A stretch of DNA of 64,000 nucleotides, from assembly GCA_007258455.2 (NCBI GenBank), contig VDFB02047230.1, positions 154,553,797-154,617,796 of the forward strand, in the 5' to 3' direction. Source of the DNA: Sequoia sempervirens. Lineage: Eukaryota > Streptophyta > Pinopsida > Cupressales > Cupressaceae. A model generated the notes under the pieces. The model was not told where the DNA came from. It did no database searches and saw only the letters and a program-made list of their open reading frames with translations. The position numbers and the translations under genes were made by a program. Below are positions 45,226 through 57,033 of this stretch, in pieces. Positions within the stretch are counted from its first letter, which is position 1. Each line of letters begins with the position of its first letter.

Positions 45226-45538
45226 TAGCTAGTAGCCTTCAGACTCAGATTTGTTTGTTAGAACTAGCTCTGATTGCTCTTCTTCGGTGACCATTTCTTC
45301 ATTGTGTATAAGATATTCACACAGTCTTTGTAGGCTTGACTTTGATGTCATATTCGAGGATCTTGCTAATCCAATTGGCTCTTTTCTCGGTGATTTCTCC
45401 TTCCATGATGTATTTGCGCACACTAGAATGCACAACATAAACAATCACCTTATTGCAAGATATTAGATGGTGAAGCTTCTTGAGTCCCTTTACCATTGTG
45501 AACACTTGCCTCTCCATGAATTTGTAGTTCATCTCATA

Positions 45539-46400
45539 TTATTTTAGGGTTTGGGAGTGAAATTCTATTGGGTGTTCTCCCTTGCCCTCATCATCTTTTT
45601 GAGTTAATATAGTAGCAACGCTTGACTTGTTACTGAATACATACATTATAAAGTCCTTCAATAAGTCTAGGTTGACCAACACAGGAGCTGAGGAAATAGC
45701 ATCCTTGACTTTCTCAAAGGCTTCTCTGGCTTCTTTTTTCCATTTGAATGTTTGATCCTTTTTCAGCATTAGGGTGATTAGCCTAATTATTCCTACAAAA
45801 TCAGAAATAAAATTTATAACAAAATTTACCTTTCCCAAGAAGGACTGGACACCTTTCTTATTGATCAGAAGGGGAAACTCTTTGATTGTTTTCACTTGCT
45901 CGGGATCAATTGAAATTCCTTCTTTGGACACTACGTTTCCCAATAGCTTGCCCTATGATACTCTGAAGACACATTTTTTCGGGTTCAAGAATACCCCAAA
46001 CTCATGGAATTTCTTGAAAACCATCTCTAGGTGGTCAAAATGATCATCCTTGGACTTGGAGAACACTGTAAAATCATCCAGATAGATTAGGATAATCTTG
46101 TTGATCAACTCATTGAAAGTGATATCCATTGCCCACTAGAAGGTGGCTTCTACATTTGAGAGGTTGAAAGGCATCTTAGTGTATGCAAACATTCCCCGCT
46201 TGGTAGTGAACATCGTTTTGTGTTGTTCCTCCTATTTGACCCAGATATGGTTGTAACCAGAGAAGCCATCTAGCAGGGAAAACATCTCTAATCCTACCAT
46301 TGTCTACAGTATTGATTCCATAGAAGGTAGCAGGTAATGATCCATTTGGGATGCTTTGTTCATGTCCTGAAAGTCCACACATAAGTGGATATCTTCATTC
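45539..46400 (-). pseudogene. Reverse transcriptase domain
   Basis: CVDFQDMNKASQMDHYLLP, SLLDGFSGYN, KMPFNLSN and YLDDFTVFSK appear in order in one frame, with TAG stops at 46304-46306, 46232-46234, 46136-46138 and 45954-45956. The second catalytic pair (DD of YLDD) is intact. Confidence 0.85.
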
Positions 46401-46983
46401 TTCTTTCAAACTAGGACCAAGTTGGATACCCACGTGCTATGCTTGATTGAGAAAACAATTTGTGACTAGATTAAGTTTGTTAGCTCTTACACCATTAGCG
46501 CTTCAATCTTGGGATTCACTGGCCTCTATTTTTGGTGAATTGGCTTTATGCCTTCTACCAGCTCTATTGTATGTTGGATGATATCTAGATCATATCCCTT
46601 GAGGTCATCATATGACTAGGACACCACTCCTTCATACTTTTCATAGAAGTTGATGAGCCTTTCTTTATTATGGTGCAGGACATCTTTCCTGACTTTGAGT
46701 TTTCTCCCATCTCCGACCTAAAGATCTGCATAGTCGCTTTTGTATGCTACAAACTTCCTCTTGTCGTTCCTTGCATCATCACAGTTGAACAGGTTTTTGA
46801 GAGTGACCAATCCTTTCAAAAGCTTGTTGGACTTCAACTGGATGATTTGACCATCATAGGCCTCGACGATCTTCGATTGGAGCTGAGCTGGTTGGAAAAT
46901 TCTCTTGACTGTTGGATGAATGAAGCAATGCATTCATCACTTTCTAACACTTTCTAGCTTTGATAATTGTTTGGCATTTCTAA

Positions 46984-47607
46984 TCACGCTGTCACTTGCA
47001 TAGAGTGTTTATTGTGAATGAGGTCAGAAGCGGGGTCAAACTGGGATTCGATTGCTGCCATGCGATCTGCATCTGTATTTTGTTTTCTGGGCACTGTTTC
47101 AATGGTGAAGGATTCAAAGCCCTCAATCAGATCCCAAACTCTGTTTCTATAGGATTGCATGCGAACATTCTTGGCCACAGAAATTCCCCAGACTTGATTC
47201 ACTACTAGTTCAGAATCTTTGAACGCCACTAGTTGCTTGATGCCCATTCATTCTACAAGGCTTAAACCTCATAGTAGTCCTTCATATTCAACTTCATTGT
47301 TTGAACAAGTGAACTAGAAGCAGAAAGACCTCAGTGTCTTTTCATTTTGTGGGGATATCAAACATATCCTTACTCCTGCGCCTACCTTGCATCTTGCTCC
47401 ATCAAAGTGTAGTGTCCATAGCTCTGAATCTTGATCACTTTTAGGTTCTTTGACAACCTTTGGGAATACTTGATCTTCATTGTAGATGACGTAGGTTTCC
47501 AACCTAGTAGCATGGTAGTTTCTGAAAGGATCAATGTCTATATGTTCACTTAAGAGAGCATCTTCCTGATCAGTCCAATCTTCGGTCACTTTTTCATCTT
47601 CTAGCAT
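46984..47607 (-). pseudogene. Archaeal-type RNase H domain upstream of RT
   Basis: LHFDGARCKVGAG supplies the first Asp, NEVEYEGL the Glu and FKDSELVVNQVWG the second Asp of the RNase H D-E-D set. A later segment reads SYRNRVWDLIEGF, as in the Tat-lineage extra RNase H. Stops TAG, TGA and TGA fall between FCF and MGIKQ. It precedes the RT in reading order. Confidence 0.7.
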
Positions 47608-47769
47608 CTCACTGCAATAAATTTCTTACTTGGTGATAGAGGTATGAGTAGCCTCAAATTTGATCATGGTTTCATTAGCCACATGTTTTAAATGCAAAGC
47701 TTTAGAGACTATCTTCATTTTTTCACCATGCTTGGTTATGAGGATCATGTGTGACCAATCCAGGGATAG

Positions 47770-48463
47770 GTATCAATTTATTTGATTTATTAAATCTCCT
47801 ATTTTCTCTCAACAAGGCATCAAGTTGGAATATTCTTAAAATTTGAATTACCCCTCCCATATGTCTTATCCTCCAACTTGGAATGTATGACTCTTACAAG
47901 TCCTTTTTCTTGAGCCAAGTGACAATAACTCCTCTTTCTCATCTCCCTCCACAAGCCAACTTTCAAATTTCAAATATCCACCTAATAGCATTTATGTGCA
48001 CATTCATCAAAATGTGCTCCACCTCTCTCCATTCACATGTTGACAAGTGGCATTTTGCTAGTGGTTGATGTTTTGTCCCACATTCATCCTTTTTTGTTCA
48101 TTCCTCCATCCTTCTCTCCTATAAATGGAGAGCTCTTTTACTAATTTGGGATCCACAATCTTATGCATTTTGAATCCATAAATCATAGCATCTTCAAGGC
48201 ACACATTTCATCTATCATCCAAGAGCTTATCAAGGATTGGGAAAGGTCTACTTTCCACATCAAAGTAGCACCAATCCACTATGGGATAAGGGTTTGACAT
48301 GCTTCATATTCTCTATTTAGTTGTTTTGGTTCTTTTTTATCTTATTTGCATATGTGACATAGATCAAGTATTTCATAGGGATGCTATACTTGATTTGCTT
48401 AATTTAACTAACAAAAGTAATGTTTGTTTGTTTTTTAGCAAAGTGCAGAAAAGGTATCTACAA
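47770..48463 (+). mobile_element. Partial LTR related to the solo LTR at 25515-26797
   Basis: Shares TTAAATCTC-TATTTTC...CAAGGCATC, TCCTTTTTCTTGAGCCAAGTG, TTGACAAGTGGCAT, GTCCCACATT and CTATAAATGGAGAGCTC in the same order, and ends GGTATCTACA at 48463. About 500 bp of the 5' part seen in the other copy is missing. It lies antisense to pol, which stops being readable at this border, so it probably interrupts the Tat-like element. Confidence 0.7.
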
Positions 48464-49015
48464 CATGTACATTGAAGTTTTCAACTCAATCATGTCGAGG
48501 TGACAATGAATTTTCACATGCAACTTGGTGAATAAACACAACTTATAGAATAATGACTTGATGACACATGTCAATTTAATGAGCACAAAAGCTTGAAATT
48601 ATTTTAGGCTAAAAATGAGGATAACAATTGCAACAAAATATGGCCCTAGAATGAGCTCTAATACTAGATGTTATGGTCCTCCCTACAAGACATTAGCCAA
48701 ATAACAAAAATATAAAAAATATTCTTTAAAAATTAAAACAAAAATATATGTAGCATTGAAATAAAAGAATCATATTACAATATATCATTGGCTTCTTTAA
48801 GGGGGTGGCCTCTTGGAGCAATGTTCAATACAATATAATTCTTGGATAACCCATTATACTACCAAACCCTTTATTTATACTATTTTTACTACTTATCAAG
48901 TATGTGTGATAAAGAAATTTAACAAAAGGGATTACTTACACAACATATGTTTTCAATGTTTTTATTAATAAAGCTTAATATAAAAGCAATTAATCAAAAA
49001 TATATAGTTAGGGCC
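48464..49015. other. No gene seen
   Basis: AT-rich; nothing identifiable between the LTR fragment and the Copia relic. Confidence 0.4.
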
Positions 49016-49551
49016 ACATGTCCTAACACTAATCCTAGACGAGATCATTGGGATGCAATTAAGAGTGCCTTTCTATTTTTGTGGGGTACTTTTGAGTACT
49101 TTATTTTTTATCATAGTGATTTATAGGGAATTTACATTAAGTGGACATTTATTGGTTCTTGGATTCAAAATGAGGAAGAGATCTCGACAATAAGATTGGT
49201 GGTGATATTTTTTAGATGGGTAAGTGATAGGTTTTGGTCTCATTATTTTCTATATAAATTGAGTACATGAAAACTACTCGTACATATAAGGAGGTCATTT
49301 GGCTCAAGAGAATGTGTTTAGATATGGAGCTAATTCAAAGAGCTATTAGGGTTATTTTTGATAGTCAGAATGTCACATTTCTAAAAAAGAACCTAACCTC
49401 TCATGCAAGGATGAAGCAAATAGATATCCAATACCATTTTTCTCAAGACATGGTAGAGGATGAGAGGGTGATATTTGAGAAATATGATCATTTGCAAAAT
49501 GTTATAAATACATTGACAAAACCAATCAACACAAATATGTTCAAGTAGTGC
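49016..49551 (+). pseudogene. Copia-type RNase H fragment
   Basis: A first frame reads NPRRDHWDAIKSAFLFLWGT, the segment between reverse transcriptase and RNase H in Copia polyproteins. After a shift near 49255 the C-terminal RNase H reads EVIWLKRMCLDMELIQ, FDSQNVTFLKKN, KQIDIQYHFSQDMVED and NTLTKPI, ending at TAG 49546-49548. All landmarks of the Copia 3' end are present; the catalytic Asp of the FDSQ motif is kept. Earlier parts of pol are absent. Confidence 0.85.
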
Positions 49552-52500
49552 AATAAATCTATGAACCTCTTGGCCCCTAACACAGTAATATCCAACAATA
49601 AAATTTAATACAAATCTGAAATTTATTAATTTTTACCAAACTTGAAATTGAGAAAATTAGGTAGACTAAATTTTGCATCAAAACGCTCCAAACTAAAACT
49701 AAATATTATGCAACTGATGTAGAATGTTTTATTTCAGATCTGGCATGGTTTTACATCATATTTTATGTTAAATACATTAGGTAACAACAATAAACATTTG
49801 TTGCAAATTACATCCAGAGATCTTCAACTGGAAACTCAAATACACACTAAAAACTATAGCAAACTTAACACCAACTCTCCAAACTTCACACAAAAGTGTT
49901 CTATAGAAACAAAGCATGAAAATACAGTCCAACAACAATAAAATCATAGCTTCCAAGCTTCCAATTTTTAATAAAACCCAAAAACTAAAAACAAACCCAA
50001 ACTATGCAAAGCACAACTATCCTGCAAATCACAATTTCTTGAAATAATCTGCAACAACTCAAATCAGCACTATGGTAACCTTTTTGTGAGATTACACTAT
50101 GATGAATGTTTGAATTTCATCCTTAGTTCATCTAGAAACCCTCAAACATCCCATTTTTGAGTATCCTTCTCCACAAGTTTGACAACCTATGAAGAACAAC
50201 AAATGTAACAACAACAATAATCTATGATAATTCCAAAATGAAATCCAATTAATATTTTTATTCAAAATCATTGTAAGGAAGAATTTGGTTCCCAAAAGAC
50301 TCCCACACCAAGAAGGAAAGTATCTTGGAACTTGCAATTAGTAATTTCCTTTATTCTTTGTAAAAATCCTCTAGTGAACTTTCTAGAGAAAGTGTTGATT
50401 TTATTGCAAGTAATTGAGTTTCAAAAAGGCAAGTAATAAAACTATTGGAAACCTTCAATAATCAACACTCTCCTTGGCATATTTTATTTTTAATTTTAAT
50501 TTATTCTCTTTCCAAAAAAATATGATTTGAATATTTAAACCATAAATAAAAAATTAAATCCCAATTAATCTGGTAGGTCCTGATCACTATTTTGGATAAC
50601 AAACTTACTAAAAATAGTAAGTTCCAATTTTAGAAGGGGGGAATGACAAACACATCGTTGATAGTTTTGATATTCCCTTTTCTATTGTAAGTTTGTTTTA
50701 CAAGTAGGAGAATGATAGGAAAGATGTCTCAACCTTGCATTCAAGTTTTAAGAATGAAAAAAATATTTTTTAGCTATATATCACAAAAATATAATTTTTA
50801 GGGATCTAGAGGTTGATTTTGGCCCAAAATATTTATTAAAATAGGTCTTAACTAGATAAATTGAGTTATGATGAGATGAACCTCTTTGAAATCTCTAATT
50901 TAAAAAATTAGGCTCAATCTCTTTCTCAATCAAAAGTTATGACCTCTAGAAGTTGGGTTTCCCACATCTCAAATATAAGAGCATCTATGATGCATAAGAG
51001 AGTTTTAGGAGAGAGTTACACTTGTTCACCAACTTATGACACATATTATAAAACATAATAAGGTATCTCTAAATGGATACAATGCAACAAAAAATCACTC
51101 AAGTGGGTGAGTGGGTTATGACAAGCTTATAGTAAGTGTAATGAATATGATATTTTAACTCATAGACTCATCTCAAGATTTGGGCATTAAATTTTGATTA
51201 GAGATTTGGGTGCCACATTTTTTATTTTTTAGCTTAGATTTTCCTAGTTATCATTTGATGGTTCCATGTATTGCTTCTCCTATTTATTGGATTCTTGAGA
51301 TGGAGGTTTCATAGTGAATTTTGTGGGTACTCTTATGTTACTAAAATTTCTCCATATCTCTTATTCATGATACTCTATAAAGCCTTAGACTCTAATAGTG
51401 TGTTATATTCATTTGGTTACTATTAATATTTAGGTGTCATATACCTTGTAAATCATATGTCACTTTATATGTTTTCAACATCCTTGGGAAGTGTCTCTAG
51501 ATGCTTAAAGTATTATTAAAAAATAATTTATATTATTTAATCCAACCTACTATTTGTAATACATTCATAAAAAGGAGGGGTTTATCAATAGTGATAAAGA
51601 TGACTTTTGGAGACAAAACTAAATTAATTAAATTTCCACATACAAGTTGAGTGCTTGGGAAAGAGTGGACGACTTAAGTTTTGAATGTGTTTTTTAGCAT
51701 TATTCCCCAAGTTGGGCACTTAGGAGAGTGAGGATAAATACCTTCCTCGATATCCTATTTTTATGATTACATTTAACATTCTAGGAGGAAATCTAGAGGT
51801 TTGGGGTATTAGAAATAGGAAAAAGCATTTTGAGTGCCATCTTTAATGGTTTTTGCTTCTCATGTCTTTCAATAACTCTATAAATTAGTGCATTGGATAG
51901 TGGTAAAGGTAGATAAAGAAAGAGTAATTGAATAAATAGGTTGAAGATATTTCAAGAATAAGATAAAGAGTTAGATCTGTTTTGAGATTATTCATAGATA
52001 CACAAGTGCTATGCAATTGGAGGCAAAGAGAATAGAAGTATGGTTATTTTGTAATCCCAATTGCAAAGTTAATACATGCTTTACCACTCTTCTTGGTGGA
52101 TTTTTCCCCCACAAGAGTTTACTCATGTAAATATTATATTATGTGATGCAATAATGGTGCTTGCTAAATTTTCTATTTGCTAAATTAAATCCATTAAATA
52201 ATTATTAAATATCTTCATGTTAATTCCAATATTAAGACCTTAATTTTAAATTTACATACAAGTTTCAAATATCCATATTGTAGTAGTCTAAGCCTTGTAT
52301 CTCAATAATTAGTATCATAGCTTGATAATGAAGCTTTGATGTTAAATAATTGGATTAGAGATTCAAATTTCTCAACATATGGAACTAGAGCTAGATTACT
52401 CATAATGTCTACATGTTAATTAAACTCTTCAATGTTGTTATAACTAGAATAATTGTTACTGCCACAATCACTACTTTCAATGTCACTCTCATTATCACTT

Positions 52501-53240
52501 AAACTACTAGAATAAATTCCATCAGTATTATTGTGCGAGCTTCTAATTGGTACTTGGACCTAGAGATTCATGTAGATGGTCATGCATTTCATTGAAAATA
52601 TTCATGTATCCTATGTTGGAGTCAAATGCATATACTACTCATTAATTGGATTTCTAGCTTCTTTTGACATTGGTGATGAGTTTGTAAATGGAGACTCATT
52701 GGGCTGAAATTCAAATGAGATTTGATTAGAAGCTATAAGGATGTAAGCAAGGTTGAGAAATTTATTTTCACAAGTTTCGCTATCATTTGAAATTTCCAAA
52801 GACTTTCTAACAAACCCATTATGCACATTACTACAATCATTGTATTTCTTGAGTAAACATCTTTTTGAGGAATTTTCTAAAACATTTCACATGCATAATT
52901 TGAGCTCTAGTATTTTGCATACAAGTCTACCAGGGAAGTTGTAGCTACAATACATGATAAATCATTTTCAATTGCATATTTTTGGTTGTCTATACCCTCT
53001 TAAAATTGTTATTTTTGTAGAGGCTGTGAAGTTATGTAGCATAATTCATGAAATATGAATTTAAACCTTACATCTCTACCTTACATGTCACATACATTCA
53101 AAATTGTTAAATTACAACTCTGTAGATGTCATTATTTTGTTCCAAAATGCCCAATCATGGAGGATTTATGCCAAGAACATGGAATTCATAATCTACACCT
53201 AAAAATTACATGTTTGTGAACTATTTTGAAGTATTATTAA
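49552..53240. other. No gene seen
   Basis: AT-rich with short frames only. A perfect short palindrome, ACTTACTA-AAAA-TAGTAAGT, lies near 50604-50624. Nothing else identifiable. Confidence 0.5.
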
Positions 53241-54833
53241 TTTTAGGTCTCAAAATCATTGCTCCACTTCTTAGAGCCAAATCTCACTTACAAGGCCAAG
53301 GTTTTCGTCATGCGAGTTAAATCAACTCATCAACAAAATAATGTAGGACTCTGAGTTGACTCTACGAGAGTGGGTTATCTCTCTTGCATATTGAATTCAA
53401 CTTAGACTTAGGAGGGTGTTCCTAGGGGTATACCTCATAGGTATTAATCTCACACAAAATATATAATCACCAAACATCTACAACCAAACCCAAATACATT
53501 CTTAACCCAAAACATTGTTACTAGGTCAAGAAAATTGGTTACATATAACCCTTATATAGTTGATAGTGTTGTGAAATCGCAATCTTCATGAGTTTAATTC
53601 ATTTTATACCTCTCTTAATGTCAAACCCTAATTATATTACAAGGTTATGAATTCACAAAAGGAATTACTAATAAAATACATATTAATGATTTTGTTTTGA
53701 TGTGTGACCGAAAAAAATACAAGGAGACTGATGTCTAGATCCTATACTAGCAACAAAGTTGCAAATGACAAGGAGAAATCACAATGAGAATAAAAAACTA
53801 CACTTGATCTATGCATAAAAATGTATCCACGTATATCATTGTTAGTTTCATCTACTTAGTTATACATCAATGAACTATTCAAACTCATACGAAAACACAA
53901 AAAGAGTCATTACAAGACATTCAACAAGCTTAGAATTATGTCATATTCCTCTTAAGTGTTTACAATCATGGTAGAAAATGTGCTAAATATTTTTATTTAT
54001 AGATAGTACATTTTTTGAGTTTTTCGACACATCAATGGAGATATAGAATTATACAATGATATATTAACCTTTTGCTAGTGATCTAACACTATCTTTGTCT
54101 CTCTACAACTACTTTGAAATGATTTTTTGCATATTTCCCTCCTCTGGAGATGTTCTTATATTCTTCTTTGTCTCCCAACATTGTCCAATAATTAAATGAG
54201 GAAGAAAACCAAGCAAAATACTCTACTCATGGAACCCTAAGTCTCACCACTATAGCAACACCTAAATCCATGGTGGAGGTTGAATTGCACAAAGAATGGG
54301 CAATGCAAATTGAAAGAGCATGACTATATTTAATTTGGGTGGTTGGGCGACTAATTCATAGTAATGGAGGTAGTTGAAATTAAAATTGGCATCGCTCATT
54401 TAGCGCCCCAACACACTGAAATAAAACTGTGTGGGTTTTATTTTACGTTCATTGATGCATTCACACCTATCAAAAACTATTGAATGTGTGCATACACTAG
54501 TTTTCCTTGTCAACAATATCATCTACAAATTGAACCCATTGTCACCTTCACCTCCAATAGAAAACTCTACCACCATCCCACACACTTCCCTTCATCAAGG
54601 GTTCCATGGGAATTGGGAACCAATGGTTCTCAACTTTTATGGAATCTCTAATCACTTTTTTACTCTTTCACCAAAGGGAAACAAACTATCAAAGGTTTCA
54701 TAAGAACCAAAAACCATTAGTTCCTAGTGCCTATGAAAGCTTTGATCACTCTATACTTAACCAATTTTTTATTTTTGATTTTTCTTAATTGACTAATGTA
54801 CAAGGAAGAGAACACGACCAAGAGTAAAATACA
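53241..54833 (-). mobile_element. 3' LTR of a non-autonomous LTR element (left copy)
   Basis: Aligns over its whole length with 57034-58972 (minus the TRIM), from TTTTAGGTCTCAAAATCATTGCTCC to AGAACACGACCAAGAGTAAAATACA. It carries the uninterrupted (empty) TRIM target AATATATAATCACC at about 53458-53471. Orientation follows from the primer site beside the right copy. Confidence 0.7.
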
Positions 54834-57033
54834 AATAATGAACCCTAAACAAACATCATGTATTTGTCATTGACCAAGGATCACACTTAATAGGTACACA
54901 AACAAGAGGGACTCAAGAAAAAAGGACAATGGATAATTGATTCCCAAAAATGGCTCTAGTTGGGGATGTGTGCCTCATGTAGGCATAGTGAGAATGTCGA
55001 GTCTATAGACAAACCAAAATGGAAAGACAAGAGATCGAGACTGACTCACAAAAGATATTAAAATTATACACATGACAACACATGGACAAGAAAAGATGGT
55101 TGTGGCTCAAAATTTTAACATAATGTAGGCCACCCTACAAAAAATGGATGGGACCACTTTCCTAAATAAAAATAGGCTTGAAAGAAGACCCAAATCTCAT
55201 CATATTGAAACTGCACTAATCACTCATTGCCAAAAGTAGATGATATATTTTCCACTCATGCACTTACAAATTTCTAATCTAGGTATCATTATGATAGGAA
55301 TGAAGTTGATGATCACTTGGATGTGATAGCCACAAAAAGTAAGAGCCACCATCATCTTCAACCACATGGAAACATTCAATTTCAAACTCTTGGAGAGCAC
55401 TATGAATGCTCAAATCTACACACAAATCTACATGAACAAAAATCTATTCATGATAAACAACCTCAAGTGTGCCCTACCCAATTGGAACCTCAACCTAGGC
55501 CATGAAAAATGATTTCTCAAATTCATGCAACCTATATGTACCAAAAATATTGATGCACTCTTCCATAATTGAATAAAAAACTTGACTCAAATCCAACTCG
55601 ATATCATCTGCATGCAAATTAGAAATTTGAGGAACCTCTTGTGAAGACTTATCATCTTCAAACTTCCTCTTTGTTTCATATCCTTGACTACAATATGTTG
55701 CAATAATATTTCTATTAAGAAAACAATCAATAATTTGTTTTACATCCTCGCCTTGTGAACCAACAATTTGACCTACTTGAGGACCCATAACATAAACATT
55801 TATATGTTCAACCAAGGAGCTCAAAAAGGTGTCCTCAATACAATCCACTTCAAAAAAATGTATTTTTTCCAAGCCAAGCTCTAAAAAAATTCTATGTCAA
55901 AGTCTTCATGGCTAGAAGCAACCAAATCACACACACCCTTGCAATCCTTTTCCTCATTTTCAAAAGGGAGTGTGCAAGCCTCATCACTAGTAAGTTTGAT
56001 GAAACAAGGAGGGACATAAAATGAAAAACATAATTGATGCACCTCAAATTCCTTAACCATATCCTCAAGTATAATGTCGTTGTTGTACATTGGAGCTTAA
56101 TCAACAACCTAATCATCAGGAACAACCATATTACCATAAAAAATGGGAGGAAAATTATCAAGATTTGATTAACATAATAGGACCAAGTAAGTAAAATGTT
56201 TGCATTCTTTGACTTTTACTCAAGGGGTAGTGAACTTCCACCAAGATAGAATTTCTCACAATACATGTCTATATTCTCAATAAATTAGGATTTCAATCAA
56301 ATGGGAGACTATTAATAACAACAATAAACCTACTATTGAAATCTTGAACTAATTCTCCACCCTATATTATGAGAAACTCCAAATTTTGATAAGAAGGGGT
56401 AGGGTCATGTGAATCCAATTCACTAAAATCAACAATGAAATAAACATGTTTATCATTGCAAATTACTGTGGTAAAGAGCCGGGCCTTTGGAGATGTAAGT
56501 CAATCAATGGACTACTTGCCATCATTAGGAAGCATGCAAACATGACTTATTAAATCTTCAAGCTCCTAAATAGATGGGTTAGAGGAATTGAGTAATAGGC
56601 CCATTCAAACATTTTTTACTTGCACAACCAATTGTACACTTAGATGAGACATCATCAAAGTGATCAAATTGATCCAAAATCTCAATGTGCTAAATATGTT
56701 GAAATAAGATTGAAATCCTTCCATAAAGGTCCATGCATATTAAAAAAATTATTCCAAGACTGATAGGGAATAACAACCTTGTGTACCTTGACTAGTTGTT
56801 ACACTAGAAAGAAGGGAAATTTGTAGCATCACTAGCAAGCACAGGTTAGCAAAATAACATCAAATTCAATATAGCAGAGTCATCACCTAATAAAATGAGG
56901 AAATTATTAGAGAAAAAATCATCACCAAGGTACAACAAATTCATCAAATTAATATCACCCATTAGCCATCTTCTTAAGCTTGCAACCCACCAACTTATGC
57001 CAACAAGTCTATCCCTAAAAAATGGTGCCATTT
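54834..57033 (-). mobile_element. Internal region of the non-autonomous LTR element
   Basis: About 2.2 kb between the two LTR copies. It has only broken minus-strand frames (55872-55495, a 125-codon Asp/Glu-rich frame; 56090-55881) and no zinc knuckle, protease, RT or integrase motif. Next to the right LTR on the minus strand is TGGCACCATTTTTTAGGGAT, a decayed form of the tRNA-Asp primer site. Gag/pol-less internal DNA between long LTRs makes this a LARD-like element that would depend on proteins made elsewhere. Confidence 0.6.
57011..57030 (-). other. Primer-binding site, tRNA-Asp type, decayed
   Basis: TGGCACCATT...GGGAT three bases from the LTR edge (CCTAACA|AAA). The tRNA-Asp-complementary form starts TGGCGCCGTTGCC; differences are mostly G-to-A and C-to-T. 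Confidence 0.6.

Larger units (their letters stand above)
43984..47780 (-). pseudogene. pol: Tat-like Ty3/Gypsy pol polyprotein, decayed
   Basis: Domains in reading order: an N-terminal RNase H of archaeal type (47607-46984), a pre-RT linker (46960-46700; KIVEAYDGQIIQLKSN), reverse transcriptase (about 46400-45750; YLDD at 46070-46084), a connection/own RNase H without the usual catalytic Asp (45943-45317; YVFSNKSSVATILTQ), an integrase zinc-binding region ending CKEC (45225-44908), the integrase core (44877-44512) and an integrase C terminus ending at TAA 43984-43986. Together these copy element RNA to DNA and insert it. At least seven in-frame stops break it; most are TAG or TGA where CAG or CGA is expected. 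The 5' end is cut by an LTR at about 47,770, so gag and protease are missing. Confidence 0.8.
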
